In this document: piece after piece, positions 37,061-48,614 of the stretch
Layout: every line of letters starts with the position of its first letter
Numbering within the stretch: position 1 is the first letter of the stretch
DNA from: Callorhinus ursinus
Lineage: Eukaryota; Chordata; Mammalia; Carnivora; Otariidae
Assembly: GCF_003265705.1 (NCBI RefSeq)
Contig: NW_020312817.1
Span: 48,787,825-48,851,824 of the forward strand
Length of the DNA stretch: 64,000 nt
Reading direction: 5' to 3'
Notes under the pieces: model-generated
What the model saw: only the letters and a program-made list of their open reading frames with translations
Told to the model about the DNA's origin: nothing
The model's database searches: none
Translations under genes and position numbers: made by a program

Positions 37061-37324
37061 CACAAAACATTTTTCCACAGTAGTTTGAAGATCTGCCTAT
37101 ACGGAGTGACTATTACGTAAAAAAATTAAAGTGTCTCTTAGAAGATGTGTCTCCTCTGCCAGAGAGAACCTGGGGAAAGGATGTACTTGATCAGGTACAC
37201 TACTGGTTTGACAAAAATACATGGGCAAAATTACTCTAGGTTCATAGAAATGAATAGGCAAGAATACCTATGAAATTTTTGACAAAAAGATGAATGAGGG
37301 GCCTGTCTCCAATGTCAAGAGTGA

Positions 37325-37480
37325 AGGTCTGGAATCTGAGAGCCACATAGAGTTTTGTGGCCTATAGCAAATTCCTAAAATAAGGAAAACAGTAACCCTT
37401 TGCATACTTGCCATGAGGGTTAAAGATAATATCTGCTGCATAGTGGACCCTCACCAAATAGAAATTATTTTTTTCATATA
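37325..37480 (+). mobile_element. MIR SINE fossil (degraded)
   Basis: GGTCTGGAATCTGAGAGCC near the head, CTTGCCATGAGGGTTAAAGATAATATCTGCTGC in the middle and CACCAAATAGAAATTATT near the tail follow MIR order. Confidence 0.5.
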
Positions 37481-38519
37481 CCAAATATTTTAAAATTTGC
37501 TTACAGTTGCAATGGATATCACAGTCTACTCCTGGCATATGGATGTAGAGAGAGATAATAGGACATAATGAAATTTATATCCACAAATAAACAATAATAC
37601 TATTATATATAACTGAATGGGACTAAGTGGAGGTAAACAAAAAGCTAGTGTGTGTTTTTCTCATTGCCCCTGGAAAACTGGCTCTCTCTCATCTTCCTTC
37701 TATGACACTGGATGAAATCTCAGGCAAACTGCAGAACTTTTCTATATATTCAAAGGTCCAAAACTTTAATACCAAATACTGAAACTTAGATCTTTTATTC
37801 AATCTAAAACTTCCCTTCTTTCTAAGCAGTCTGAATCAGATTCTGACACTGATCATAGGGAAAGGGACTGTGGAGGCTCCTTCATTATTATGCTCTACCT
37901 CGGTTTTCTGTCCATCTTCCCCATGGACTTGCACTTGGTTCCTTCACAGTTACAGATCCCCCAACTGGACCACTCCTACTGCAGTTCTCTGTTATGCACA
38001 GTGCCTCCTCCAAAGGCCACTTGTGACTCCCCCATCAGCTGCTGGCTTCCAGGATAACTCAGAGTCCCCTTCTGTACCACAGGAAACACACCCTCTTATC
38101 CAGTGGAAGTCAGGAGGGCTCTCTCCTTTCTCTGTGCTGTGGGAGCATTTAGACAACCTCTTATCTTTGGACTTTGTAGGAGCTCTCATCTTCCTCTGTG
38201 GGTGGGGGATAACCTAGTACACTGACTCCCTTTCCACCTCCTGGTGAATCCTTGGTTTGCCCTCAGATGGCCTGGAGGTGATAGGCGCCAAAGATGGCAG
38301 AATTAGTTTTGTGTCTTCCTAGTGCAAGTCCTGCAGAGATATTTGAGCAAGTGTCTTTCGAATGAGGGGGTAATTAATACCTATTTTCCCCAGGCTTGCA
38401 ATGTAAGTTAAAACTCAAAAAAAAGGAAAGGTCTCATTTTAACATCCTATTACATGTACAGTTAATGACAGTTGAGGCAAAAATGAAAACATAGTGATGT
38501 GGTAACATTCACTGATAGA
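37481..38519. other. Unassigned non-coding sequence
   Basis: The longest open frame (37870-38217, 115 codons) is family-free and has a shadow frame on the other strand. I do not regard it as a gene. Confidence 0.45.
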
Positions 38520-38680
38520 TTATTTGTTACTAGTCACTGCACAAAGAATGAGACAATATTAACTCACTAAATCTCCACAACAGCCCTGTAAGCAAGAACT
38601 GTTATGAGGAAACTCTGACTCAGAAAGGTTATATAATTTGGTTAGGATCACACAGCTGGTAGTTAGGAAAAGAAACACAA
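38520..38680 (-). mobile_element. MIR SINE fossil
   Basis: AACTCACTAAATCTCCACAACAGCCCTGTAAGCAAGAACTGTTATGAGGAAACTCTGACTCAGAAAGG and GGATCACACAGCTGGTAG show the antisense MIR order. Confidence 0.7.
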
Positions 38681-38699
38681 ATTTATAAAATGGGACAAT

Positions 38700-38997
38700 T
38701 GATTATTTCTATTGGAAAAAAGAATTTCAGGTCCTTGTCATTCACTGAACTTCAGAGTAAACTTCAGATTTTTTAAAATACTCCTATGTCAGTGAATAAA
38801 AAAGAAAAACAAAAAAAAATAGAAATGAATTTTATTACATCCCAAAATGGAGAAAATTAGTAACATAATATCTGATACAGAAAAAAGAAGAAAAAAACAA
38901 ATGGAAGTACATCAAGTTTAAAATTTCCATATGTCATATACATAAAATTAGAAGACAAAGCACAACTGAAGAAAACATTTTCAAAATACATATCAGA
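38700..38997 (+). mobile_element. L1 ORF2 fragment (old)
   Basis: The stretch just before the SINE, AAAGCACAACTGAAGAAAACATTTTCAAAATACATATC, is a common sense-strand L1 ORF2 segment. Upstream is A-rich and decayed. Confidence 0.4.
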
Positions 38998-39160
38998 GGG
39001 GTGCCTGGGTGGCTCAGTCAGTTAAGTATCCTACTCTTGAGCCCTGAGTTGGGCTCTGAGCTGAGCATGGAGTCTGCTTAAGATTCTCCCTCTCCCTCCC
39101 TCTGCCCCTCCCCCACTGCTCTCTCTATCTCTCCCTCTCTAAACAAAACAAAACAAAACA
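38998..39160 (+). mobile_element. Older Can-SINE
   Basis: The head GGGGTGCCTGGGTGGCTCAGTC is preserved, but the middle differs from the young SINEs here (GAGTTGGGCTCTGAGCTGAGC). The tail is AAACAAAACAAAACAAAAC. It represents an older subfamily. Confidence 0.85.
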
Positions 39161-39359
39161 AGCAAAAGATATAACAGAGACACATCAGGTTAAATACGGC
39201 GGCTTGACCACATGCATTTATCTTTCCTCTTCTGGGAAACCCACTTTTGAGTAGAACTTTAGAAGCACATACATATGTTTTATAAAGCCATGAAGACAAA
39301 GCAAACAGGAGAGGAAACAATGAAATTTCAACACAATTTTAAAAGACAGAAAGTAGATA

Positions 39360-39480
39360 GATGTACAATAGTGTGGCTATATTTCATGGTAAAGACCTCC
39401 ACACTTAAAAATAGGTAAGATTGTAAATTTTGTGTTATGTATATTTTGCCATAATAAAAAAATAATAAAAGTTAAATAAT
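39360..39480 (+). mobile_element. L1M-type 3'-end fragment
   Basis: TTAAAAATAGGTAAGATTGTAAATTTTGTGTTATGTATATTTTGCCATAATAAAA is the sense 3' end of an old L1. Confidence 0.55.
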
Positions 39481-39519
39481 TTTGAAAAAACCCACAAGGC
39501 AATATCAAGGTCTAATTTT

Positions 39520-40135
39520 CACCCAAAAGATACGCAAGGAGTAAAAAAGACTCCAGCAATTCCACTTTTGGACATATACCCCAAAGAATTGAAAGGAGGG
39601 ACTCAAACAAATATTTGCACACCATTTTCATTGCAGTACTGTTCACAAAAGCTTGAAGGTGGAAACAACCCAAATGTCCATCAACAGATGAATGGATAAA
39701 CAATGTATGGGACACATACAATGAAATCCCATTCTGCCTTTAAAAGGAAGGAAACTCTGACACATGCTACCACATGGATGAAACTTAAAGATAGGTAGCT
39801 AAGTGAAATAAGTCAGTCACACAGAGACAACACTGTATGATTCCACTTATATAAGGGACCTACAGTAGTCAAAATTATAGACAGAAAATGAAAGGGTGGT
39901 TTCCAGGGGAGTAGGGAGCAGAGCAAGGGGAGTTATCATTTTTAGGGGACAGAGTTTCAGATTGGAATGATGTGAAAAAGTTCTGGTTATGGCCTACGGA
40001 TGGTGGTGATTGTTGCACAACAATGTGAATATACTTAATGCCACTGAACGGTACACTTAAAAATAATTAAAATGGTAAGCGATATGTTATATATATTACA
40101 CCACAATTTCAAAAATTAAAAAGAAAAATTAGATG
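39520..40135 (+). mobile_element. Old L1 (L1M-type) ORF2 C-terminus and 3' UTR
   Basis: It follows the order CCAGCAATTCCACTTTTGGACATATACC, AACCCAAATGTCCATCAACAGATGAATGGATAAAC, GATGAAACTTAAAGATAGGTAGCTAAG and GGGTGGTTTCCAGGGGAGTAGGG. It ends in the TTGTTGCACAACAATGTGAATATAC and GTACACTTAAAAATAATTAAAATGG 3'-UTR motif. Frames are broken. Confidence 0.8.
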
Positions 40136-40439
40136 GAAGAGTGGCCACACAATGCGAATGACTGAGAAGGACAGCGACTGCAGCAGGCTGCTTATCTCAC
40201 AGGGCTCTAAAAGGCCCAGACACAGCTATCAGAAGTGAAGCCTGGGGCTGAAAACAGAAGGAATGGAGTAAAGTCAAGGTCATAGCACCCTAGCCCATTA
40301 GTGGAGTTGCCCATGTTCTGGATTTTGCAGACGGCTTTTCTTGATAGAGTGACAGTCCTCTCTGCCTGAGACTGAGGGAAGGGGACTTTTCGGCATTAAG
40401 CCAGGGACAACTGGTTATATGAAATGTAATGTGCTCCCT
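40136..40439. other. Unassigned non-coding sequence
   Basis: No gene or repeat recognised. Confidence 0.4.
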
Positions 40440-41000
40440 TGTCCTGTATATTTCCTTTAAATTGAGAATTGGATTTAAGGCTGATCAGATTCAGGTCTGT
40501 TTTTATGCCAAGACTATTTCATAGGTGGCCTTGGGTCTTTTTCATCAGGAGAAATACTATGTTTAGTTGTGTTTTTTGTTGAATGATGTGAACAGTCACT
40601 TATACTCAATACCTAAATTCATTAATTTTATAATATTGCTATATTGTAATTCTATTATTCTGCATTTATTTATTGAGTAAAATACTTTTACAAAGAGAAA
40701 CTTCCCCCATCAATTAGTTGATGCTGTTTTTTTATTTATCACTTTTCAAAATAGTAAGTTGATTCCCCACTATTCTCTAATGTTGACCAATGAGATTTCT
40801 TTTACATGCTCTTATTTTCCTTTTGAGGTTCCATTTGTCCTATCTTTATCTATAAGGGCCTTTTAAAGTGGACACTTGAGTCCTTTTGACATGATACCAT
40901 TAGTCATTCATAATTTTCCTTGCTGTCTGTATGACAATTTGTTCCAGCCAGGACTGAGCCATTTCTCTAAGTAACCCTGGTTGCTTTTAATGGGAAATGA
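40440..41000 (-). mobile_element. Antisense old L1 (L1M-type) fragment
   Basis: AAGGCTGATCAGATTCAGGTCTG, TTCATAGGTGGCCTTGGG and GTCCTTTTGACATGATACCATTAGTC match a stretch seen antisense in old L1 elements. Ends uncertain. Confidence 0.45.
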
Positions 41001-41504
41001 TATTACAAGACTATAATCTGACTGCTAGGGATACTTATTGCCACTGGGTTGGTCATTATTTCTGGACCTTTACAGTAGACAGGGCTATGATTAAAAAATA
41101 AAGTAAAATGCATGATGAATTTAAAATGATACTTTCAGTTTCAAACTCAGTTCAGAGCTTTTACTAAATATTTTCTATCTTGTCCTTTATCCCATGATGA
41201 TAATCCAGATTTCAATAGTACTGAGGATAATAGAATTTCACATAATTACTCATTTGCTTTATCCCACAATACACACACTATAGTCTTAGAATAAAAATAT
41301 CAATTTCTACAAACAATGATTACTGAAAACAGTTTAAATGTATTTAATAGTAGTTTTTGTCTTCAGACTATAACCCACTAGAGTTGTAGAGTCAAATTAT
41401 TGTATTTAAAAGTCATTTGGAATAGTTCTCTCCTAGTTGGGTTTTTCAATGCTTATTCTTAAATAAGAATGGACAACTTAAGATCACCAATTTTTTTTTT
41501 TAAA
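41001..41504. other. Unassigned AT-rich sequence
   Basis: AT-rich, with no gene and no recognised repeat. Confidence 0.4.
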
Positions 41505-41515
41505 CTTTCAAAATG

Positions 41516-41626
41516 GGGAGCTGGGTGGCTTAGTCAGTTAACCATCCAACTCTTGTTCAGGTCTTGATCTCAGGGTTGTGAGTTCAAGCCCCATGTTGGG
41601 CTCCACACTGGTTGTGGAGCATTCTT

Positions 41627-41657
<31 letters not shown>
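41516..41657 (+). mobile_element. Older Can-SINE
   Basis: Head GGAGCTGGGTGGCTTAGTCAG with an AAACAAAAC tail. The duplication CTTTCAAAATG lies at 41505-41515 and 41658-41668, which pins the insertion exactly. Confidence 0.9.
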
Positions 41658-41689
41658 CTTTCAAAATGAAAAAAAAAACCCTACAAAAA

Positions 41690-42645
41690 CAAAAAACACA
41701 GATAGCCATATTTGTAAAAAGCAATAGAAGAGTTTGAAGATAAAATTAAGAAAATGTTTCAGATAGTGAACAACAACAAAAAACCCCAAAAGATATAAGA
41801 GAGAAGTGAAAAGAAAAGAAAGAAGATCAATTCAGTAAACTAAATGTGTAGGAATTCCAGAGAGATCAGAGAAAATAAAAAGCAGAGAAAATTATTAGAG
41901 AACTTTCCAGAACCAAAGGGCATCTTTCTATGTTGAGAGGTCTCATCAAAATGCCCAGAAGAATGAAAAAAGAAATCCTATATCGAGATATATCATGGTA
42001 AAATTTTATTACTTCAGGGATAAAGAGAAGACTCTAGAAACTTGACGAGAAGACAAATAAGTCCATAAAAAATATGCAGTCACAATATATCAGACTATTT
42101 AATGATTACACTAGAAGCTAGAAGACTATGGAATAATGCCTTCTAAATCCTGAGGAAAAATTAGTTCCAACTATTACTCTATACCTTTAAAATTATAAAC
42201 AAGTGTACGAGTAGAATAAGGATGTTATTAGACATAACTCAAATATTTATCCTTTATCTATTCCTTCTTAGAAAACTATTGGAAAATGTGTTTTAGAAAA
42301 ATGAAGGAATAAACTAAGAATAAGTAAAACAGGAAATTCAACACAGGGAAGAGGAAGAGGAAAATCCTAGATCCATCAAACTAGATTAGAGAAGTAGAAT
42401 GAAGGATTTAGGAGGGAGAAACCCAGGGGAAAATATATTTAACTGCTAGATTATCAGATGTATTTAAGCATTTAAATAATAATATTGATAGACATTTGTC
42501 ATATTTGTTAAGCAGACTTACCGGGTAATTTGGAAAACAGAGGATTTGAGAAATAGTTACATACATAAATTTAAAATGAGAAAAGTATTAACTCTAGAAA
42601 AAAATTTAAATGTTGTATTCCAAAGGAAAGATAATCATGGCATAC
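41690..42645 (+). mobile_element. HAL1-like (half-L1) fossil
   Basis: AGAGAACTTTCCAGAACCAAAGGGCATC, GATAAAGAGAAGACTCTAGAAACTTG and CACTAGAAGCTAGAAGACTATGGAATAATGCCTTC follow, in sense order, a HAL1 or L1M ORF1 3' region. It is too mutated for coding. Confidence 0.5.
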
Positions 42646-42689
42646 TATTTGGTTTAACAGCAAATATATGTATATAGTAATGTAAGCAC

Positions 42690-43785
42690 TGACTTTCTTT
42701 TTGAAACTTTAAAGAGAAATTTTTTAAGAAAAATTTTAGGTTTACAACAAAATTTAGAAGATATAAAGGTTTCCTATAAATCCCCTGCCAATACACACGC
42801 ATAGCCTTCCCCATTATCAATATCACTCACCAGGATGGTATGTTTTTTAACAAGGATGAACCTACATTGACACATCATTATCACAGAAAGTCTAAAGTTT
42901 ACCTTAAGGTTCACTCTTGGTGTTGTACATTCTATGAGTTTGGACAAAAGTATAATGACATATATCCATCATTATAATATACAGAGTATTTTCACTGTCC
43001 TAAAAATTCTCTGTGCTCTGCTTATTCATTTTCTCCCTTCACAACTCCACTCTTGATAACCACTGACCTTTTTTTTTTAAAGATTTTATTTATTTATTTA
43101 TTTGACAGGGAGAGACATAGTGAGAGAGGGAACAGGGGGCGTGGGAGAGGGAGAAGCAGGCTTCCCGCTGAGCAAGGCACCCAATGTGGGGCTCGATCCC
43201 AGGACACTGGGATCATGACCTTGAGCCGAAGGCAGACGCTCAATGACTGAGCCACCCAGGTGCCCCAACCACTAACCTTTTATCTTCATAGTTTTGCCTT
43301 TTCAGAATGTCATATAATTGGAATCATACAGTATATAGCCTTTCCAGTTTGGCTTCTTTTACTTAATCATATGCACTTAAGTTTCCTCTGTGTCTTTATA
43401 TCTCATTTCTTTTTTAGCACTGAATAATATCCCACTGTCTGGAAGAACCACCATTTATTTATCCATTCACAAACTGAAGGACATCTTGGTGCTTTTCAAG
43501 TTTGGGCAAATTATGAGTGAAAATGCTATCAACAACTGTGTTTAGCCTTTTGTGTGGACAACTCCTTTGGGTAAATACCAAGGAGAACGATTGCTGGATC
43601 ATATGATGAAAGCATGTTTAGTTTTATAAGACACCACCAAACTGTGCCTGAACCATTTTGCATTCCCACCAGCATTGAATGAGACTTCCTGTTGCTCCAC
43701 ATCCTCACCGGCTTTTGGTGTCGCCAATGTTCCAGATTTTGGCATTCTAAGAGGTGTGTCATGGTATCTCATTGTTTTAATTTAA
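42690..43785 (-). mobile_element. Antisense old L1M 3' region, split by a Can-SINE
   Basis: Reads as antisense L1M order from TTTACAACAAAATTTAGAAG, ACACACGCATAGCCTTCCCCATTATCAATATCACTCACC and GTTCACTCTTGGTGTTGTACATTCTATGAG, through the SINE at 43073-43266, to TCATATAATTGGAATCATACAG, CTTTGGGTAAATACCAAGGAG and CACATCCTCACCGGCTTTTGG. The SINE splits it without loss. Confidence 0.85.
43073..43266 (-). mobile_element. Can-SINE, full length
   Basis: Complete antisense Can-SINE. A near-perfect duplication (AACCACTGACCTTTT at 43058-43072 and AACCACTAACCTTTT at 43267-43281) flanks it. Confidence 0.95.
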
Positions 43786-44015
43786 TAAACATTTTACTTT
43801 GGAATAATTTTATATTTACAGAAAAGTTGCAAATATAGTACAGAGTTCTTATATACCTTTTACCCTACCTCCCTCATGTTAACACTTGATATAACCATGG
43901 GACTTCATCACTACTATGTTAAACTACACACCTCATTTACATTTTACTAGTTTTTCCACTGATGTCTTTTTGTTGTTGTTGTTCTGGGATCTGACACAGG
44001 ATTCCATACTGCATT
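43786..44015 (-). mobile_element. Second antisense old L1M 3'-end fragment
   Basis: TTTGGAATAATTTTATATTTACAGAAAAGTTGC, CCCTCATGTTAACACTTGATATAACCATGG and a CAGGATTCCATACTGCATTTAG end are another antisense L1M 3' UTR. Confidence 0.65.
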
Positions 44016-44599
44016 TAGAAATAACGATTTCTGATTTAAATCACTTCTGATTTAACCAAAAATTGCACTTTAATTACATTAAGAGGATGGAAGAGGGAGA
44101 AGTGGGGGATTTTTACATAAGGAGAGTAAAATCTTTGTTTTCCATAGCAAACCTGTCTAAAACTCAGACATCAAAAATGGTAAGGTAAGAATAATATTTT
44201 TAAAAATAGAAGTAAGTACAGAAGAAACACCTAAAAAAATTTGAAAGTGGTTGCCTCTAACACCTGAGACTAGAGCCTGAGGAGGAATTGGGGAAAGGGA
44301 CCACCGTTCTTTTGTGATAAAGCTTTTATACCCAGATGTTTCTAGCTATATGCAGGTGTTATTTTATAAAAATGAATTCAAATATATAACAGTCAAAAAA
44401 GTCTAATATTCTTAAAATCAGCTGATTAGAAAATATTTAATTTCAATCAATTAAAGATTATGAACCAACCACTTTTTCAAGAAAATAAAAATACCTAATA
44501 AATGTCTGAAAATAAATTTAACCATAATAATTCAATAAAGGCAAACTTATAAATAGTAGGATAAAATTTTGCTAATCAAGTTATAAAAGAATGGTAAAA
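44016..44599. other. AT-rich, probably old-L1-derived
   Basis: A-rich sequence with GTGGTTGCCTCTAACACC recalls the old-L1 3' UTR, but no clear boundary is visible. Confidence 0.35.
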
Positions 44600-45300
44600 A
44601 TATTAATATTCAAAATTAATTTTACATGATGAGGAAGGCTCTCACATTGTTAGAAATGGGGGAAGTGTGCCATGGTACTAATTTTTATAAGGTACTATAT
44701 AAATGTGTATCAAGAACCTGAAAAATGTATGTGCTCTTTGATCCAGTTAAAATTACTTTTTGGGTATTACCTCTGGGAATATATCTTAAGGAAATAACCC
44801 AAAATACAGAAAAATCTATACATGTGAAAAAGTTCACCATTAAAAAAAGTGATATTTAGGAAATACCTACACTAACATTAAGAAATGCTAATGTAATAAT
44901 ATTAAGATTTAGAAAAAAATGTTTGTGGGATGCCTGGGTGGCTCAGTCGGTTAAGCGTCTGCCTTCGGCTCAGGTCATGATCCCCGGGTCACGATCCCCG
45001 GGTCCTGGGATCGAGTCCCGCATCGGGCTCCCTGCTCGGCGGGGAGCCTGCTTCTCCCTCTGCCTCTGCCTCTCTCTCTCTCTGTCTCTCATGAATAAAA
45101 AAAAAAAAAGAAAGAAAGAAAAAAATGTTTGTGTATATAGCATGATTTCAACTATGTAAAAGAAATATTGTGGGTGAAACCTTAAAGGAAATTCACCAAT
45201 ATTGAAGTTAATGGCTATTATCAATAATGAGGTGGGATTATGAGTGGCTTGGATTTTATTCTTTGTATATACTGACCTTTCTACATTATTTTATAATAAG
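44600..45300 (+). mobile_element. Old L1ME-type 3' region, split by a Can-SINE
   Basis: TGTATCAAGAACCTGAAAAATG, TGATCCAGTTAAAATTACTTTTTGGGTATTACC and ATATCTTAAGGAAATAACCCAAAATAC match sense L1ME. It continues after the SINE with CATGATTTCAACTATGTAAAAG and a GGATTTTATTCTTTGTATATACTGAC end. Confidence 0.6.
44928..45116 (+). mobile_element. Young Can-SINE with internal duplication
   Basis: Full length from GGATGCCTGGGTGGCTCAGTC to a (GAAA)n-like tail. A perfect 17-base target-site duplication AGAAAAAAATGTTTGTG lies at 44911-44927 and 45117-45133. The phrase ATCCCCGGGTC occurs twice in tandem inside the B-box region (44980-45003). Confidence 0.95.
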
Positions 45301-45407
45301 AATACAATGCTTTTGCCACCTGGAAAAGTCTTAAGTATTATTTATAGAATGTGGGGTGCTTGCAAGTGATACAAGGCAGGAATGGCCAGGTTGCAAACAT
45401 TGATTTT

Positions 45408-45606
45408 TTTTTATTAAAGATTTTTATTTATTTATTTGACAGAGAGAGACACGGCAAGAGAGGGAAGACAAGCAGGGGGAGAGGGAGAGGGAGAAGCAGG
45501 CTTCCCGCTGAGCAGGGAGTCCGATGCCGGGGTTCGATCCCAGGACCCTGAGATCATGACCTGAGCCGAAGGCAGACACTTAACGACTGAGCCACCCAGG
45601 TGTCCA
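45408..45606 (-). mobile_element. Can-SINE, full length
   Basis: Complete antisense Can-SINE with perfect duplication CAAACATTGATTTT at 45394-45407 and 45607-45620. Confidence 0.95.
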
Positions 45607-45734
45607 CAAACATTGATTTTGATTCCACTTCTGCTCTGGTGCCCCTGTCCCCCTTCTGTTTCCTTCCTAGCACTCTGTCTCCAGTTTCTGAGGCCTAATT
45701 TCAGATTGTCTCTCTCTTTTTTTTTTTTCATTCA

Positions 45735-46470
45735 CCGAATAGTTATTGAATATCTACTTGTTTTTTGATCCCTATACAGTGTTATATATTAGGCAACTTG
45801 ATCTAGAGTAGAATAAAGTATGATTTCCTCAATCAAAGAGCTTTGAGCCTCATAGGGAACACAGGTATATAAATAATTACAGTACAAGGTAACAAGTACT
45901 ATTAAGCTGAATCATGTGAAACTGCTACTTTTGTAGGTCAAAAACAGTCAACTAGTGGCAATTTCATAAGTCATAAATGCCATGGGAACAGAGAAAGAGG
46001 TAAGATGAGAGACTTCAGATATAATATACTTTCCAGTGGTACTATTTTTGTAAGAGGAAGTTTCTTATGATGGCATTTTAAGCACTGGAATAGTTGCTAG
46101 GTGACATGAAATGATAAGATGCTAGTAAGAAGAGCCTGATTCTTCTGGGCTGTTATTTGCAAGGGACAAACCACTGAGTTACGTTACTGGAAATTATAGT
46201 GAGCTTTTTTAGAGCCAGAGATGTAAGTTGAATGAAAGTCATCTGCAGAGAGGTGGTAATGGAAACTATGAGAGTGGGTGGACTTGGGAAAGGAGATGCC
46301 AAACGAGAGAAGTGAGTGTACTGTGTAGTGGGTGAGAAGGGCTGGGCAGAGGAGTGGCCCAAAGAGTGACAGCACAGGACCTGCAGAATCAAAGGGAAAA
46401 AGAGCCTCAAGGATGAAGCTTGCAATAGTGTTAAGAGTAGGTTGAAATGCTGACAATTAACAAAGGCTAT
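45735..46470 (-). mobile_element. L2 antisense remnant (patchy)
   Basis: ATAGTTATTGAATATCTACTTG, then AAAGAGCTTTGAGCCTCATAGGGAACACAGG, and later GTCATCTGCAGAGAGGTGGTAATGG and AGGACCTGCAG match parts of antisense L2. Boundaries are unclear. Confidence 0.4.
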
Positions 46471-46694
46471 TGGATCTGTCCATAGGCGGGTGTTGATTAA
46501 CCAGAGAAGAACTCAGGCTAAGGGTGGAAGGAAGAGTAAAGCAGTGTGCACAATGGTTAACAGCCATGGGCCCTGGAGTCAGACCGCAAGATTTATTTCC
46601 TGGTTCTACCGCTAACTGGCTAGGTGTGGTACTTAACATCTCTGTTTCTGTCTCCTAATTTACAAAATGCGTAAAATGACAACAGCCCCTGCTG

Positions 46695-47385
46695 TGATAG
46701 ATTGCTCTGATGGACCCGATTCCTCCCCCTCCTGATAGCCACACCCTTTGCCAGGTAACCTTGCAGAACTTTCCCACTCTGATTCTGGGCTCAGCCTTTT
46801 TTACTTTCTTTTTTTTTTTTTTTAAGATTTTATTTATTTGAGAGAGAGAGAGAATGAGAGACAGAGAGCACAAGGGGGAAGAGTGTCAGAGGGAGAAGCA
46901 GACTCCCTGCTGAGCCGGGAGCCCGATGCGGGACTCGATCCCGGAACTCCAGGATCATGACCTGAGCCGAAGGCAGTCGCTTAACCAACTGAGCCACCCA
47001 GGCGTCCCCTTTTTTACTTTCTTTGGCCAATAGAATGAGGTAGAAGTGATAATGGGCCAGTTCTGACTTCAAGAGGACTTGTATGTTTCTTTCTGCTTGC
47101 TTTCTTACCCCTCTGCCAACACCTGGAGAATATACTCAGACCAGTCTGCTGAAAGAAGAGGTGTGTTGGCGTGAAGCTGAATGTCCCTGGCAGTCCCAGC
47201 TGAGGCCAGCCTTGACCAGCTGGCATGTAAGTGAGCCAGTTGCCATCAGCAGAGCCATCTGGCCACCACCACCACACCCCCTACCACCCAGCTGACCCCA
47301 GACACGTGGGCAATATATACTTATTGTTGAATGCACTGAGATTTTGTTGCTTGTCCGGCTGTGTTATTGTGAAAAAAGGTAACTG
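46695..47385 (+). mobile_element. Old LTR/MER-like repeat inside MIR, itself holding a Can-SINE
   Basis: TTTGGCCAATAGAATGAGGTAGAAGTGATAATGGG, CCCAGCTGACCCCAGACACGTG and ATTGTTGAATGCACTGAGATTTTGTTGC are the body and tail of an old interspersed repeat with an LTR-like 3' end. The family is not certain. Confidence 0.4.
46812..47007 (-). mobile_element. Can-SINE, full length
   Basis: Complete antisense Can-SINE with perfect 17-base duplication CCTTTTTTACTTTCTTT at 46795-46811 and 47008-47024. Confidence 0.95.
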
Positions 47386-47500
47386 ATATGCTTACCTTAT
47401 GGGGTTACTGCAAGATTAAATGAGATAATGTATATAGACCACTTTGGACAGTACCTAATACACAGTAACTACACAAACAAGTGTTAGTGGTTATCATTAT

Positions 47501-48614
47501 TGGAGAGAGTGATTATTCTCCTGGGGGCACAAAGGGACAAGCTGAGACACAAAGGCAGGCTGGGAAGGTTAATGATTTGGTGCCTCTCCAAACTGATATT
47601 TTTTCTACCCCTCACTTAGTAAGAAAAAAAGAAAAATGAATTTCTTTTAATATTTATTTATTAGGCCATTTCCACTAACAGAAACAGAGCTGATGTCTAG
47701 GAAAAAAAAGGAAAAATCTCTGCCACATTTCTGCATTTCGGCTTTCTCTCTAGTGTTCTTTTGTGGTTTGCAAACAGGAAATCTTCCGGGGAACTATTCC
47801 GAAGGGTGAAAAACTCAGAAAACACAACAAACCTCTTATCTCCAGTAAATGATACTCTGCCATGCATTATTAAGTTTGGAAGTTTGTTCCAGACTTTGAC
47901 TCTTAGCTGACTGACTACAGGTAGAATCATAAAACTACTTGACAGAGTAGAATGCACTCACTGTGAGGGTTTTTCCCCCCTTCTTTTTATTATTTCTACA
48001 TGAAATCAAGGCCTGCTTCTGCAGAAGCAATGTGTATTTCTTCAGTTTATTGTGCTGGAGGTTTAATACCCCTTCGATTAATCAAGTGTCCTGGATACCT
48101 TTACAATGAACCCACTCCTTGTTTGCTTTTGGACCATCTTATTGTGGGAAAACTGTATAATTTAATGTCCCCTTTGCAATGGCATCTGCGGATGATAGCA
48201 AGGAACTCAGGTGGAGCACTGTGGCGTCCCATGTCAATGTCTTATTCTACAGTTGTAAGAGACTTACCTAGTTGTAATGTGAGGTGTAAAACACATGCTC
48301 TGTCAAACCAAAGGGCAAGAAGCCTTTAAAATCCAGCCCCCACTTCTATACCTGCCTTTTCCTCCATGATTAATTGAAACAAAGTACAATGAGGCTATTA
48401 ACTGTTCTTTGAGCAATGTGTCAAATGCAAGCAGCAAATCACAGTTCAGGAGTTTATACGCCAACAGATTCAGGCTAATTATCCAGCAAACTTCCCTCCT
48501 GTTCAAGTGTCCTCACAAGGATGAAGGCCCTACTGGCAAGGTTCCTGGAAGCTGAAGTTCTTTGCAGTTGTCCCAGTTTGGGGAGTGCAGAGTCTCTCTT
48601 CAATAAGTCTCTTA
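47501..48614. other. Unassigned non-coding sequence
   Basis: No gene or repeat recognised. An open frame of 109 codons (48000-48329) is family-free. Confidence 0.4.

Larger units (their letters stand above)
46540..47500 (+). mobile_element. MIR SINE split by an LTR-like repeat
   Basis: The MIR head (46540-46690) reads GTGCACAATGGTTAACAGCC, CCTGGAGTCAGACC and CTGGCTAGGTGTGGTAC through to AAAATGACAACAG. The MIR tail (47390-47500) reads CTTATGGGGTTACTGCAAGATTAAATGAGATAATG and CAGTACCTAATACACAGTAACTAC. The two halves join with no missing MIR segment, so the roughly 700 bases between are an insertion. Confidence 0.75.

Noticed and set aside
37870..38217. 115-codon open frame on the + strand
   Set aside because: No domain, no homology that I recognise and an overlapping frame on the other strand; likely chance.
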